Positions 11,927-23,274 of a stretch of DNA of 64,000 nucleotides are shown piece by piece. The notes beneath the pieces were generated by a model that saw nothing but the letters and a program-made list of their open reading frames with translations, searched no databases and was not told where the DNA came from. The DNA is from Anthostomella pinea. Taxonomy: Eukaryota; Ascomycota; Sordariomycetes; Xylariales; Xylariaceae. A program made the position numbers and the translations under genes. Position 1 is the first letter of the stretch; every line of letters begins with the position of its first letter. The stretch lies in NCBI GenBank assembly GCA_963556695.1, contig CAUWAG010000019.1:1302001-1366000 (forward strand), written 5' to 3'.

Positions 11927-13381
11927 TTAGACATGACTATCACTATCACCACCACCACCACCACCGTCCCCATCTGTTTCACTATCGTCCTCTTCGCTTT
12001 CACCAGTGCCTCCATCTGCACTGCCTTCAGTTTCGTCACTTGCAGGCCCCGGCACAACAGACTCCCCATCACCATCATCAGGAAGCTGATTCCTCAACCC
12101 TGCCAGCACAGAACCAAGCCCCGACTTCATATGGGGGCTCTTAGCATGTAGAACCTGTCCCTCCAACTCCTCAATTTTATCCCTTAGCTCCCGCATCCGC
12201 ATAGCCTCAGCACCATCCTCAGCTCCGTCTTCTATATCGTCATCAGCAATATCGTCTGCATCTTCCCGTATAATACCCGCCCCGAACGCCTCTTCGAACG
12301 CGTCGGCCATGCCTGAGTCCTTGATGGCGAACACGATCTCGTCGATGCCGTGCCACACCTCCTGACTCCCTCCGCCACTGCCCGTCTTGCCTTTCTTCCC
12401 CCCTTTCCCCTGGCTCCCACCGACCGACACCCGCCTCCACGCCCTCGCGACCTCGCCCACGGGGTTACCATACGCGCCGCACCCCCACGCGCCCAGCACG
12501 ACCCTCCCGCACCCCTTCGCCGCAAAAACCCGCATCACCGCCCTCATCTTCCGCGCCGCCATCTCACGGTCCTTCTCATGAACATACCCGCCACGGCCCG
12601 TGGTCTCATCGACGTCCGTCTCGGGCAGGCGCAGCATGGCGGCCGAGACACAGTCGACGAACCAGCGCTCGTTCTTCGGGAGCACGTCCACATCATTTTC
12701 GGAATGGCCCTCGGACCCGGATGAGGCGTCCCGGAATACGAGCACGTCGGGCGTGTACACCACCCCCAGCTCCGGCAGGCGGTAAAACGAGTCCCGCAGG
12801 GACGGCAGGAGTGTGGTGCGCATGCAGAGGGATTCCTCCTGGCTGGTGGCGCCGTTCAGGAAGCCGCCGCCGGGCGAGAGGGGCGAGGCCATGTTGAGGA
12901 TGCCGACTTTGACCGGGGAGGCGGTGGTGTTCCCGTTGCGGCCGGGTGCAGCAGGGGACGGGGTCTGCGAGTGCGGGTGCGCCGCCGGTGGTGAGAGCAG
13001 GGCGCGCGCGGCTGTGAGGGTGTCGGTCGCGCGGAGGGTGATGCGTAGTGCCAGTCCCTCGTCGCCTCCGTTTTCTCCAACACTTTTCGCTGACTTGGAC
13101 CCATCCGTCTTTCGCCCTGTTTTGCCGTTGCTCTTCCCATTCTTGACTCCCTCGTCCTCTTCCCTAGACTTCCCCTTTCCCTTCTCCTTCCCTTCCGATT
13201 GCCGGTTCGCGGCAGGCGGGTCAACAATCAGCTCCGAGGCCTCGATCCCGCGCCGCGCTCGCGGGTGCGCAGTTAGTAGTGCAGGAATCACCTTGTTGAT
13301 GGTTGACTTGGCCCGCTTTGCGCGCGCGTCGCGGCGGAAGCTGGCGGGCTGGCGGACGACGGTCCGTTCGGTGCGGCCCAT
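11927..13381 (-). CDS. Macrodomain poly(ADP-ribose) glycohydrolase, microbial (DUF2263) type
   Basis: Single-exon, 484 aa. Members of this family hydrolyse ribose-ribose bonds of poly(ADP-ribose). The diagnostic signature GGG-x7-QEE is present as GGGFLNGATSQEE, preceded by the macrodomain strand VGILNMASPLSPGG and followed by SLCMRTTLLPSL, the YTPDVLVFRD strand and the second-half motif VVLGAWGCGAYGNP. The N-terminus is basic, with an insertion rich in Lys/Gly/Ser (about 65-105) absent from minimal bacterial enzymes. The C-terminal 110 residues are acidic and end in a polyglycine run encoded by a (CAC)n microsatellite at 11946-11965. Its 3' end faces the E2 gene (198 bp apart). Biochemical activity is inferred from motif conservation only. 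Confidence 0.85.
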   Translation of the reverse strand: MGRTERTVVRQPASFRRDARAKRAKSTINKVIPALLTAHPRARRGIEASELIVDPPAANRQSEGKEKGKGKSREEDEGVKNGKSNGKTGRKTDGSKSAKSVGENGGDEGLALRITLRATDTLTAARALLSPPAAHPHSQTPSPAAPGRNGNTTASPVKVGILNMASPLSPGGGFLNGATSQEESLCMRTTLLPSLRDSFYRLPELGVVYTPDVLVFRDASSGSEGHSENDVDVLPKNERWFVDCVSAAMLRLPETDVDETTGRGGYVHEKDREMAARKMRAVMRVFAAKGCGRVVLGAWGCGAYGNPVGEVARAWRRVSVGGSQGKGGKKGKTGSGGGSQEVWHGIDEIVFAIKDSGMADAFEEAFGAGIIREDADDIADDDIEDGAEDGAEAMRMRELRDKIEELEGQVLHAKSPHMKSGLGSVLAGLRNQLPDDGDGESVVPGPASDETEGSADGGTGESEEDDSETDGDGGGGGGDSDSHV

Positions 13382-14282
13382 CGTTCGCTTTTGCCTGCTC
13401 AGGTGTGCTGATATTTAGGTCCCAGATGTGTCGTGTAAACTTGGAAGACAGGAGGCGAATGTGTCTACGCGGATACATGTATCCTTCCTTCTTGTCAAAC
13501 CCCGCGAGGTGGGCGGTATGAGGGGCAAAATATGTCCTTGTCGACACGACGAGCGGAGAACCTTGAGGGCGGCTGTTTGGACGGGCTACGGGAATTCTGC
13601 TCACCTCAAGGTTTTCCAGAGACTCGGCCCGGCATAACTGAGGTATACATAGCGCCCTTGAGTACACTATGGTCGAAGGTTTGAGTATAGGTAGGTAAAC
13701 AGTCAAACGAACAAGTCAGCCTCGGCTGTCGAGCACAGCACTGTGTCGAAGATTCACAACCAATGTTACATGGCTTTGAAACGGTTGAGATCTTAGCGAC
13801 GGCCGTATCGCCTCCAAGGCGCTCTAGGATCGCTTATTGATTTCGGTGTACCGCTGATGTCTTATGAGTGTACTCTACAGCAGCCATCACGATACCATCG
13901 AGCGAACCTACGGCGCTTCCCGAGGCGGCAGAAAGCGTATACATACGCACGTAAGAAAGAAACGGGAAATATCTGGTAGGTTCACACATTGCCGGGCTTG
14001 GATTCGCAAACGTGAGGTCGACGGCAATATAAAAACTCTGGATGTTCTCGTCTTGCTGGATTCCAGGAAGCTTGTCATCTCAAGCACTTCCGCTCTCACT
14101 CTAATCTGGGCATCGTGACCGAATGAGTGTACTGCACTCGCTTTGCGAAAGCCCGTGTGGAATACAAGCTCGCCAGCCTCTTGCGTAAGCCTCACTGTCT
14201 GAGAAAATGAACTAAACCACCTGTCGCTCCAGGCAGACTAACTTGGACCTAGGAAGCATCAAACCCAGACTCCACGAAAACG
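13382..14282. other. Intergenic stretch, no gene recognised
   Basis: About 0.9 kb between the divergent PARG gene and a small secreted-protein gene, so it should contain both promoters. Small reading frames on both strands show no family match. No repeat or RNA gene seen. Confidence 0.5.
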
Positions 14283-14690
14283 ATGCACTACATCACCGCC
14301 ACCCTCTTCTCGCAGCTGTTGGTGCTGGGAGCGGCCTCCCATATCATCGATCGGGCAGCCCCTGACACTGTTACGGTAACGGTAACAGGCCTTTCCGCCA
14401 TCGAACGAGAAATTACCAGAACCATTACTGCGGACTGCACCTCTACACCTCCCCTGGAATCACCCACCTGCAGGTGTGGCATCAAAGAAGGATATTTCTG
14501 CGGGACACGCGCTGGGCAAGCTGCTGGCGGAGGGACTCGCTTGACCGGAACCGGCTGCCACCCCAGAGGTCTTTATCAATGCAACAAGCGTGATAAAGAC
14601 GCACATTTAGTTCAATTGTGCCCCAAGGGAGACCCTTCCTGTCTTGAGTCTGAACCATCTGGGGAGGATTCTTGTGTGCTTGTAGGCTAA
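14283..14690 (+). CDS. Small secreted cysteine-rich protein, effector-like
   Basis: Single exon, 135 aa. A hydrophobic N-terminal segment (about 1-20, YITATLFSQLLVLGAASH) reads as a signal peptide. The mature part has nine cysteines in about 115 residues, including CRCG and later widely spaced Cys, plus a Thr/Val stretch (DTVTVTVTG). Size, signal peptide and cysteine density are those of fungal secreted effector or antimicrobial-like proteins, but I recognise no family and assign no function. The start lies in the context AAAACGATG. The odd cysteine count leaves at least one unpaired or means an error. Confidence 0.6.
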   Translation: MHYITATLFSQLLVLGAASHIIDRAAPDTVTVTVTGLSAIEREITRTITADCTSTPPLESPTCRCGIKEGYFCGTRAGQAAGGGTRLTGTGCHPRGLYQCNKRDKDAHLVQLCPKGDPSCLESEPSGEDSCVLVG

Positions 14691-15323
14691 GTCGTCGAGA
14701 GGTGCGACAAGCCCGGACGTGTCGATGTATGAGGGACCGGATCGTTGCGTTGGGACATGGTTGGGACAGATGGAACGGGTAATCAGTGGTTGGCTGGACG
14801 GTAGGAAGGTTTACTCAGGAAGGCTCTCGTGGGAAACGGAACTGAAGAAGGAGGTAGAGTTGAATGAAAGGATATTGTCAGATCGGATCGAGATTGGTTT
14901 CATCGTGGCTTCTAAACCAAGAATCGTTGACAATGACCGGTGAGACTCTAATAGTTCCGTGAACTCCCCAGAGGCGTGTCATCGCATGGCGGAGGGCAGG
15001 ATCAACTTGGCAGCGGAGTTATCAATATACTTGGGCTGTAGATTGATACGACGTAATTGCATGGGAGAACGTGATTAAGTCACATGCTATTTTTGTTCTC
15101 AAGAGCAAATTTCGTCATGTCCTGAAGCCGCTGCCGAGTGGACTGAGTTATTTCATCTGTCTGACGTATAGCCTGGACAGGTCCCAGAACCATAAGAGGC
15201 GAGGCAACCCATCTCAGTAGGTCTTTCTATAGATCAGGGTATCCAAAAGCTGTTGCTGCGCCCATTCCATCCTAGTCTCACTCTACCTGCTCCCATGTAT
15301 CGCTTATCAGAGAGCCTCCTTCT
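14691..15323. other. Intergenic stretch
   Basis: 633 bp between the 3' ends of two convergent genes. Nothing recognisable beyond short open frames. Confidence 0.5.
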
Positions 15324-17091
15324 CTATACCAAGTACCTGAAGCCCTTCCTCATATTAACAGCCTCCTCGGGACCGACCAGAGTTTCAATATTAGCCGTGG
15401 CCTCGGCGCCATCGGGCGTCTCGCCGACCCTTTCGCTCTCCTCGATCTTCTTATTGAGGTTCTGCAACGTCATCCTAAAGAGCCAACAGCCAACGATAGT
15501 GATACCGAACATGGCCGTCACGATACCGTAGCTCTTGCGGTACCCGTTCTCTTTCAGGTTCCACACGTAGCTGCCGGCGACGTTCCCTAACTGCGAGAAA
15601 GCGTTGATCAAGGCAATGGCCACGGCGCGCTTGGCGGGTGGCCTGGGGAACGAGGAGCTGATCCACGAATAGAATACGATAAAGCCGGCGTAGGAGCTCG
15701 CCTGCAGGAACAGCGCCACGTAGCGCGCCGCCGTGTTGAGCGTCGACATGCAGATGATGAAGCCTACGATGCCGCCGATGATAGGGCCCACGATATGCCA
15801 GAACTTCTCGCCGGTGCGGTCGGCGTGCCACGCGTTGAACAACGAGACGATGCACGAGAAGACCCAGGGGGGCGAGCTCAGAAGCAGCGTCGGGACGTAG
15901 CCGAAGCCCAGCGTGCCGGTCAGGGAGGGGAAAAAGGCGTTGAAGGACAGGCCCACGACGTAGGCCGTGAAGGTGAGCATCATGAGGTAGATTTTGACAT
16001 CCTTGACCGCCATGATCAGACCGGTGAATACACTCTGCCCCTCGGCGTCGACATCGGCTTCGCCAACGTCCTCGATCATGCGGAGTTGAGCAACGGCCAG
16101 CTCTTCCTCGGTGAAGCCGCGCGAGTTGTGGGGGAGATCGGGCAGGATGAAAGCCGACGAAATCGCCACCAACATGGTTACCCCTCCCTCGATGAAGAAC
16201 AGCCAGCGCCACGCAGCGTGTCCCAAGGTGCCCCTAAAGAAGTCAGAAGTCAGTCGCGGTTGCTACCCAAAGTCGTGGAACACGGGCTAAGTATTTAGAA
16301 GAGCCATGGCATGCTTTCGCTTGGCTTGTTAGGTGACGGGCCACTCACTGCATGTTGGACAAGACACCAGCGCCCACGAGAGCCGAAAATGCATTCGAGA
16401 TAATGTTACCGCAGAAGAGGATGGCGTTTCGTAGAGTCAACTCGCGGCGGGTGTACCATTTTGACTGAATCAGCAGCGCGCCGGGCAGGAACGCGGCCTC
16501 GATGAATCCCAGGAAGAAGCGCACAGCAACCATCTGGCCAAAGTTGTACGTGACGCCGCTGAGAGTGGAGATCAGGCCCCAGATGAGCATCGCCGTTGCG
16601 ATGTAGAGAGACGGCCGTTCAATTCGGTTTATGAACATGTTGGATGGGACTTGCATCAGGATATAGCCCACGTAGAGGATACTCAAGCACGTGGCATACT
16701 GATTGTAGTCCAGGTGGAGACTACGACGGCTGTTAGTGAGTGAATACACCTAGAAGAAGGTATAGTAGCCCTCTCCCCCAGAATTACATATGTCCCACGC
16801 AAGCTTACAAAAGGTCAAGGTAGGAATGGCGACGCACTCATCTTGGAGGCCTTTCAGGCGGGCAGCGGCGATGTTATTCCGGTCCAAGTAATTCAAAATG
16901 TAGATGAGCACGAAGATAGAGCATCGCGCATCAAGCTTGCGCAAGAGCTTCTTCTCGACGCGAGCACGGTGAGCCGGGTCCATGGCCCTGGCGGCAACCG
17001 TCACATGGTCCTTGATGTTCTCGAGGGCTTCGATATCCTGCTTGGCGCCGGGGTCCGGGGCAGGCTCTGCTCTGGTAATCTCGTCCGTCAT
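15324..17091 (-). CDS. MFS transporter, anion:cation symporter (Dal5/Tna1-like) family
   Basis: Plasma-membrane secondary carrier of the family that imports allantoate, nicotinate, pantothenate and similar organic anions. Three exons: 17091-16838, 16720-16349 and 16233-15324, joined to 511 aa. Intron 1 (117 bp, donor GTGCGT, acceptor CGTAG) joins KGLQD to DLHLDYNQYATCLS; intron 2 (115 bp, donor GTGAGT, acceptor TTTAG) joins LSNMQ to GTLGHAAWRWLFF. The soluble N-terminus is followed by TM1 LIYILNYLDRNNIAAARLKG, the family loop before TM2, RFFLGFIEAAFLPG in TM4, AWRWLFFIEG before TM6, and six C-terminal helices with SSFPRPPAKRAVAIALINA. About 12 TM segments, usual size. Substrate cannot be told from sequence. 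Confidence 0.9.
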
Positions 17092-18571
17092 GATGGCGAT
17101 GTATCGCGGGCGGGCACCTCGGAGGAGGATGAGAGAGGGATGATGGAGAAGCCTGGCTCAAGCCTCGGACACGAGGTTCAACGCGGGTTCTCGCGAGAAG
17201 TCACGACAGACATGGGCACGCAGACAAGGCGGTACGGTGGTATGATAGCTGGCCATCTGACCATTTATGTATGTCGGGATCCGTCTAGCGAGAAAGCTCT
17301 TGCAAGGTTGTTCCCCTCTTCTCCACACGACGCATGACCATCATGCGGGGCATCCCCGACTGCCGCAGTCATACTGGGGAATGTCGGGCCGGGGAACGGG
17401 ATATAGTAAAGAGATAGCAAGGGCGGCGGCGCCTTGACTAGATATACTTGGCAGCAGTTGCACCAGGACCCAGGGTGTTGCCAATAGGACGAAACCTGAC
17501 TCGCCCTCGATCATACCCATTTTCTTTTCTCCTCGTACGGGCCTACCCGGAGTAGGTAGGTACGTATATAGAGGATCCTCGAGACGGGGTCGATGCCTTC
17601 TCAAGGATCCTCTAGTATTCAAGCAGATCTAAAATAAAACCCACGTGCGGATTTGGAGAAGCCATGTTTTGGCGTGCTCCCAGGTTCGCCCGACTCGTGT
17701 CCGGACCCCGGAAGCGTCTTGGGGATTAGGGCGCGGTTGACACCGGGACAGCACCAAACCTAATAATGGAGCAGAGGCCGTTCTCTCTAGCATCGCTCGG
17801 CTCGTACCAAGCGTGTCGCATGGTAGCCGACAGGCTGGTTTGGGAGATCCTCTAGCCAGAAAAGGTGAGGCCCTCTCGACATGACATCAGGAGTCTGGAG
17901 TAGATGTATGTGGTGAACTGCGTATCGGTTCCTGACCTAGCGAATGTTTTGATGAGCTCGAGCACCCATATAATCACAGCTCTGTCAAACGCCCCGAAAA
18001 GCGAAGGATTCCTTGACCATGGACGGGTAAATCTGGACACGATGCGTCTCTAGCAATCGTGACTCATGGACAGGAACTCACATAGCATACGTTCACTCGA
18101 GCATCGACTCATGAGGTGATTCTTCATCTCAATCTCCCTCTCCAGGTTTGAATCACCAACGCCGCGGCGCAGGCATCGTGCGGACTACTCACCATGTCCG
18201 AGTGTGCCCAACGGGGCCCAGTCGCTCATATCAGAATAGGACTGATATATCTAGCGTAGTCCAAGCGTGGCCACCAAACTGTAAAAGGGGACGAGTCAGC
18301 TTGCTAAGGTCCCGGCTTACCGGTAGTCGAAGCAGAAGTGGCATAACCCGGCCGGACCCAATGTGTACATTCCATACATGACATGTCACGTACCACAGTC
18401 GCATAACGCAAGAAAAGATGGTCAGAGAAGTGCATATCAAATTCATTGTGACCCGGGTTCAACCTACATTCCGTCAACTTCATCTCGTCTCAGCTATCGT
18501 TTGCTATGCTGGAAACTCCCCTTCGTGGGACGTGGCCCAATCGAGATTCATACCAACCGTCCTCGTAAGTC
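17092..18571. other. Intergenic stretch, no gene recognised
   Basis: About 1.5 kb upstream of the MFS gene, so its promoter side should lie here. An imperfect palindromic pair around AGGATCCTC occurs at about 17571-17612. No coding signature or RNA gene recognised. Confidence 0.5.
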
Positions 18572-19070
18572 TCAGCGTTCTGCGCGAGGTTGGTCACCTT
18601 CGGCCCGCTGAGTATCTTCAGTTTTCAACTTGGCCTCTAGCCTCTCCTTCGCCTTTGCAGACACTATTGCCTTTGCCCCTTCAATCTCGGCATTCTGGGC
18701 TTTGAGGTCTTCCATGATGTGTTTCTCAGCGAGCGCCCAATCTAGGCTGGCTCTGGCGCAAAGCTCACACATCCCTCGGATTTTGACGTTCTCAACCATG
18801 ATGATCTCTTCAGTGAGCGGGTTTGTTGATGTTGATGCACATAGGGGCCGGTCTGGAGATTGTGGAAACACCCGTCTTGAGTCCACACCCGTACTTCTGA
18901 AGGTGAGCCATATGGTCGCATTCTTCGGCGTAGAAACCATAGAAGCCACAAGCGCAAGCTTTAGCCCAGGGGTCGGTCACACCGTAGGCTTCGTTATGAG
19001 CGCGAATGCGAGCACGAATGGTCTTGGGTACAACTTTTATGATTTCCACAGTCTGTCCTTCAACCGACAT
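18572..19070 (-). CDS. Small conserved-looking protein with paired CxC/CxxC cysteines, unknown function
   Basis: Two exons are inferred, 19070-18872 and 18807-18572, giving 144 aa. The 64 bp intron has donor GTGTTT and acceptor GAAG; the acceptor context is weak, so the junction (KT|EIIMVENVK) is tentative. Exon 1 holds ACACGFYGFYAEEC and KYGCGLK; exon 2 holds a CELC motif and then an Ala/Lys/Glu-rich helix likely to be coiled coil (about residues 85-140). The regular spacing of CxC, Cx10C-like and CxxC pairs suggests a small zinc-binding fold, but I do not recognise the family. The start lies only 138 bp from a SINE insertion at 19208, on the promoter side. Confidence 0.5.
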
Positions 19071-19193
19071 CGTGGAGGATGACGTACGCGCAGAGCACGC
19101 TTGATGAAGGGTGGGTAATGTGCTTGCAGGCGAATTGCCTGGTCGCAGTTTGGAGGTTGGAAGCACATGAATGGGTATATGACGAAGCAGATC

Positions 19194-19207
19194 TCCTTGG
19201 TGTTGGG
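19194..19207. repeat. Target-site duplication, left copy (SINE)
   Basis: TCCTTGGTGTTGGG, identical to 19771-19784 and flanking the SINE directly. Confidence 0.9.
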
Positions 19208-19770
19208 GGCCGTATGGCGCAATGGTCAAATGCGCCTGGTTGTGTTCTTGTTTGTGCGGTGGACGACGAGAACAAGCAGGTTCGAATCCTGCTACAGCCC
19301 CCTTTCTGACCCGGCTTGTGCGAGTCGACAACCAGCACACGACAGTGGAGAGGCCCCATTATCGCAGAGCCAGATAGCCAAGCAGCTTGTCTCCATAACA
19401 CCCACTCCTGCAAGGTTTTTCCCCTTATGGTTTCCCTCGCCAGCAGATAACGAACACCTGTTTCATCCACCAATACGACATATATCGAACGGCTACTGGA
19501 ACGATATGTACACCAGAGGACTGAGGTCCACTGGGTCGCTTTGTCACTAGACAGGAGGTTTTTCTGACGGAATCGTGCTTGGGTATTGACTAAAACCATC
19601 TGGTCACTCCAGGTTGGTACCGCTACAGCGAGGATGGGCTCGTGCGCGGATCTGAATGTATCTAGACTGACACCTCTACAACCTTGCGATGCAATGGCTC
19701 TGGGAGGCGTGGTTTGCCCTGTTGAGGGACTGCACCCACGATAAATAAATTCAATCAATCAATCAATCAA
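19208..19770 (+). mobile_element. tRNA-headed SINE with LINE-like 3' end and (AATC)n tail
   Basis: 563 bp element bounded by perfect 14-bp target-site duplications (TCCTTGGTGTTGGG at 19194-19207 and 19771-19784). Its first base is also position 1 of a tRNA-like fold: acceptor strands 19208-19214 and 19293-19299 pair with one mismatch; the A-box-like TGGCGCAATGG starts at 19215; the B box GGTTCGAATCC lies at 19279-19289; D and T stems are intact. The anticodon region is expanded and has no proper stem, so this is not a working tRNA. The last ~170-200 bp (from about 19600) resemble the 3' end of the LINE at 44.1-44.3 kb, with the shared core GGCTCTGGGAGGCGTGGTTTG, and both end in (AATC)n. The A and B boxes would supply an internal Pol III promoter. 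Confidence 0.85.
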
Positions 19771-19784
19771 TCCTTGGTGTTGGG
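19771..19784. repeat. Target-site duplication, right copy (SINE)
   Basis: TCCTTGGTGTTGGG immediately after the (AATC)n tail, identical to 19194-19207. Confidence 0.9.
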
Positions 19785-22145
19785 TAGATGATAATAAGCC
19801 CCCGTACAGATTACACCATGAGGATCCAGTTGAGAGAATATATAGTTCGGGAGTGGTACCCTCAGCCATCAGAAAGAAGTGCCATGATCTTTTTCCAGCT
19901 GTTAGCCACGCGTTTGCCACTTTGCACATCACATATCGCTCTTCATAGGAGTCTATACGAAATGTATCACTTTCTTAGAAGTCAGCCACGATGTCATGAA
20001 TGAAATGGATAAACTCGCGTATGAGCTCGATCGTGGGCAATTTCTCAGACAAAGAAAGAACATCACGATCTTAGAACAGGGCAATGGTCAGATACCTGAT
20101 TGCGCGACAAGCCTCATTCCGAGAGAGGCTCCATCGACTTACAAATCACAAAGAAACATGATTCCAGATCGAGCTGGGAAGAGACTATCCGCGCCTCATA
20201 GAATCCACATCATCCATCACTGCGTGAGCCAGCTTGCAATCTACGACGGTCCTTTTATGATGGCAGGGATCAACATGCACAAGAAGCAGAAGGCAGGATT
20301 GGAATATCTGGACGAGAGCCTTTCAAGCTGTGGCCCTATGTCCCATGGTGGATTGAGCTGAGCAGGAAGTTTGAGTTCGCCCAGAAGAATCAAGCTCAAC
20401 TTCAGCCGGTGATGCCGAGTGAGCTTTGAGCTTTGGGCTTCGAACTTTGTCGGTATTCTGTCTCATCGACTTCAATTGGATGAATACACGCCCGGAATAG
20501 GATAATTTAGCTGGTAGAAACCGATGGTCGACTGCTCTCCCACAGAACGCGTTGATCATCGCAGTGGGTGATAATTGGTGGCTTTCTGTGCACAGTATTC
20601 TCCAAACAGAAACATACGCGCATGATACCACAGAGCATCCAAGAATGAGGACGATGCTCAGTGACGTTGGGAGTGGCGTGTGACCGAGCTGGAAGACAGA
20701 GATCGGAGATTGTCAAATATGAATCGAGATACCAGAATGTCCATATCACAATCGTCCTCATCCTTATGCATCTCATTATGACCGGTACTTGGCACTCATT
20801 ATAATCCACGAGAGCCTTGATATGAATTGTCTTCCACCAACCGTGCGAAAGTGTGTCGAGCTCTGGACGATCATGCAATACTTTGCGATCCTTTGCGATC
20901 CTTTGCGTGTGGTTGCGAGGACCTTCCGCCTCTCACTCTTATAAATATCAGGCCGGTTGCGGTCTGTCAGTCGCCTCCTTGAGTGGTTCGTATCCTCCCA
21001 GGACGAGTGTTCGAGGCACAGGCTCATCTTACCCCAAGCCATAGCCCACGTGCTCCGGATAATGGCCTTTCCACTGTCGTGCTGGAAAAGGTCCCAGTAC
21101 ACCGACAAGCCATACTGCGGAAAGGCCTCCCCAACCAAGCTTGTGGCAAACGCGAAATACTCGACAAGCAGTTGGCCAATGGTAGGCGGATATCACCGCA
21201 CGTCACCAGGCCATCGCAGGGCTCGGCTGTCGACTCGGCCTCGCACACGCCGCATTCGTCGATAGAATAAACTCAAATTCATTCGGAAGTGGTAGCCTCT
21301 TCGTTGCTGGCGTCTGATGCAGGGCTAGATTGTGCTGCTGTGCCGCGCGGTTGTTGCACCAATCTCGCACTCGACGGACTTGGACGAGGTAAGGGGGAAA
21401 CGGACGAGCTATAAATAGAATGATAGGATGATGATTCGTCGGGAGGAGGTTGGTTGGCGAATGGCATGTTGCCGCATTTCTTAGACCCAGTAGACAAAGA
21501 AACGCGTAGCACGAACCTTGTATCCAACACTGGTTTACTAACGAACAGAACCACGATAGGAGTCCCGAGCACCTGGGACTGGCTGGAGAACCACATCCAT
21601 GGATGACAACCTTCCATGTGGCCATAGCAGGGGTCATGGGCCTTCTACCGGGTCGGCTCTAGCAGGGCTGGACCAAATGCGCTGGTGGTCATCAGCTGGT
21701 TTGTGTGTACAACGCGACTCAGCCACAGCCAAAATAGCCAAGCGCTGACGTTGGACCGGGCCAAACGCATAACTGCCATCCGAGCTGACGGATTTGACTA
21801 ACTTCGCGGCAATTCTACGACCCGATGCCAAGCCTCACCAGAAGTTCCGTAGTCGCAAGGTTATCGTTGGTTGCGATGAGCTGTACATGTGAACATTCTT
21901 TGTGCGGAGGACCACCGGTCAACCACTTCCCGTCGTTGGTTGGCGTAAGCTGACCGCAGTACCAACGTTTATGGCAGAAGAATAGTACAAATATCGCAGT
22001 TATCGCTCTCTTGGCAAGATATAATAATATATGTTTCCATATCACAATCATACCTTGAATTACCCACTGCCCCCCCTGTTCTGGTTGCCTGTCGAATACC
22101 AAGTCTTCAACTTTGTCTTACACACATTCAACTTCACACATCACC
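19785..22145. other. Long intergenic stretch, no gene recognised
   Basis: About 2.4 kb between the SINE and the LsdA-like gene. Contains three tandem copies of a CTTTGCGATC-type unit at about 20879-20909. Reading frames on both strands (longest about 144 codons, minus strand, 21637-21203) show no domain, signal peptide or intron pattern I can support. The last few hundred bases should hold the promoter of the next gene. Confidence 0.45.
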
Positions 22146-23274
22146 ATGCTCACCACCACTCTCGCAAGCTCTGCAGCCATCCTTGGGCTAGCCGCTGGAT
22201 ATGCCATCCCAAACACCGACGGCTTCCCCAGTCCCAACGCAGAACAACCGCTGACCATCGAGACCCAAGCCGACGGGCTCCTGTCAAACTTGCCGCCGCC
22301 TCCCACCCTGAGTGCAGCAGGCATCACCAACTTCCAGCTGATCGCATATAACGAACATTACGAGGTCGCCTTCTTCACGTCCCTGATCGACAACATCACC
22401 AACCACGTCGACAACTACGAGTACGTGTCCGTCAACCGGGACGAGGCCGAGATCGTGGAGATTCTCAAGACCGTCAAAGCCGTAAGCCAATATGAATTCC
22501 AAGAGTAAGACCATCGTCCGCTAACACCTGAAACAGCAAGAAGAACTGCACGCCCTCACGGCCACCAACACCCTAAAGCACTTCAACGCCTCTCTAGTTC
22601 CCGAACCATGCACCTACAAATTCCCCACCACCTCCCTCGAAGAAGCCATCGACCTCGCCTCGACCTTCACGGACCTCGTCCTCGGCACCCTCCAGGACGC
22701 TTCGCAGTCGTTCGCCAAGAACGGCGACGACGGCCCCGTCCGCGCCATCGCCTCCGTCATCGGCCAGGAGGGCGAGCAGAACGGCTTCTACCGCTTCATA
22801 CTCTCCCGCAAGCCGTCGCAGAAGCCTTTCCTGACAACCAGCACGGCGGCGTTCGCCTTCTCGGCGCTGCAGCAGTTCATCGTGTCGTGCCCGTTCGACA
22901 TCGCCGATATCCCCATTCCCGTCTTTCCGGCCCTGGACGTCCTCACGCCCGCCGGGCCCAAGGATATGAACCTGACCTTCTCGGCGGACCTGTCGGCCAG
23001 CGGGCAGTACAGCCAGGGTAGCGACCTGAGTGGCTTGTTCGTCACGTATCTTGTCGGACAGCAGCTACCCATCTCCGAGCCCATCACCAACGCGACGTGG
23101 TACGGCGGCATCCTGACGTTCGATGCGCTGTTTCCCTTTACCGATAATGTCATGGAAGGCCTCAGCATTGCGGCACTGACTAATGCGTCGAACTTTGCCA
23201 ATGCGGATGCCATGCCGGCCAACACCCTCGCGGCCCCTGGGTTGATACAAGTTCAAGACATGTCGGCGCTTTGA
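22146..23274 (+). CDS. LsdA-like secreted protein (late sexual development / ferritin-like family)
   Basis: Exons 22146-22481 and 22537-23274, 357 aa. The 55 bp intron has donor GTAAGC, branch CTAAC and acceptor ACAG, joining KTVKA to QEELHALTATNT. A signal peptide covers about residues 1-20 (LASSAAILGLAAGYA). The motif SVIGQEGEQNGFYRFIL and the helical region around EHYEVAFFTSLIDNITN mark the family of Aspergillus nidulans LsdA, a protein accumulating late in sexual development, related to ferritin-like Rds1 proteins. Several NxT/S sites fit secretion. The start lies in a CACCATG context; a second in-frame ATG at 22113 would spoil the signal peptide. The exact function is not known even in the model species. 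Confidence 0.85.

Noticed and set aside
19208..19300. Functional intron-containing tRNA gene
   Set aside because: Acceptor, D and T arms look good, but the 39 nt between position 26 and the T stem contain no pairing anticodon stem, and the element is bounded by target duplications. It is a SINE head.
21203..21637. 144-codon minus-strand open frame as a gene
   Set aside because: Overlapping frames of similar length exist and none resembles a known protein.
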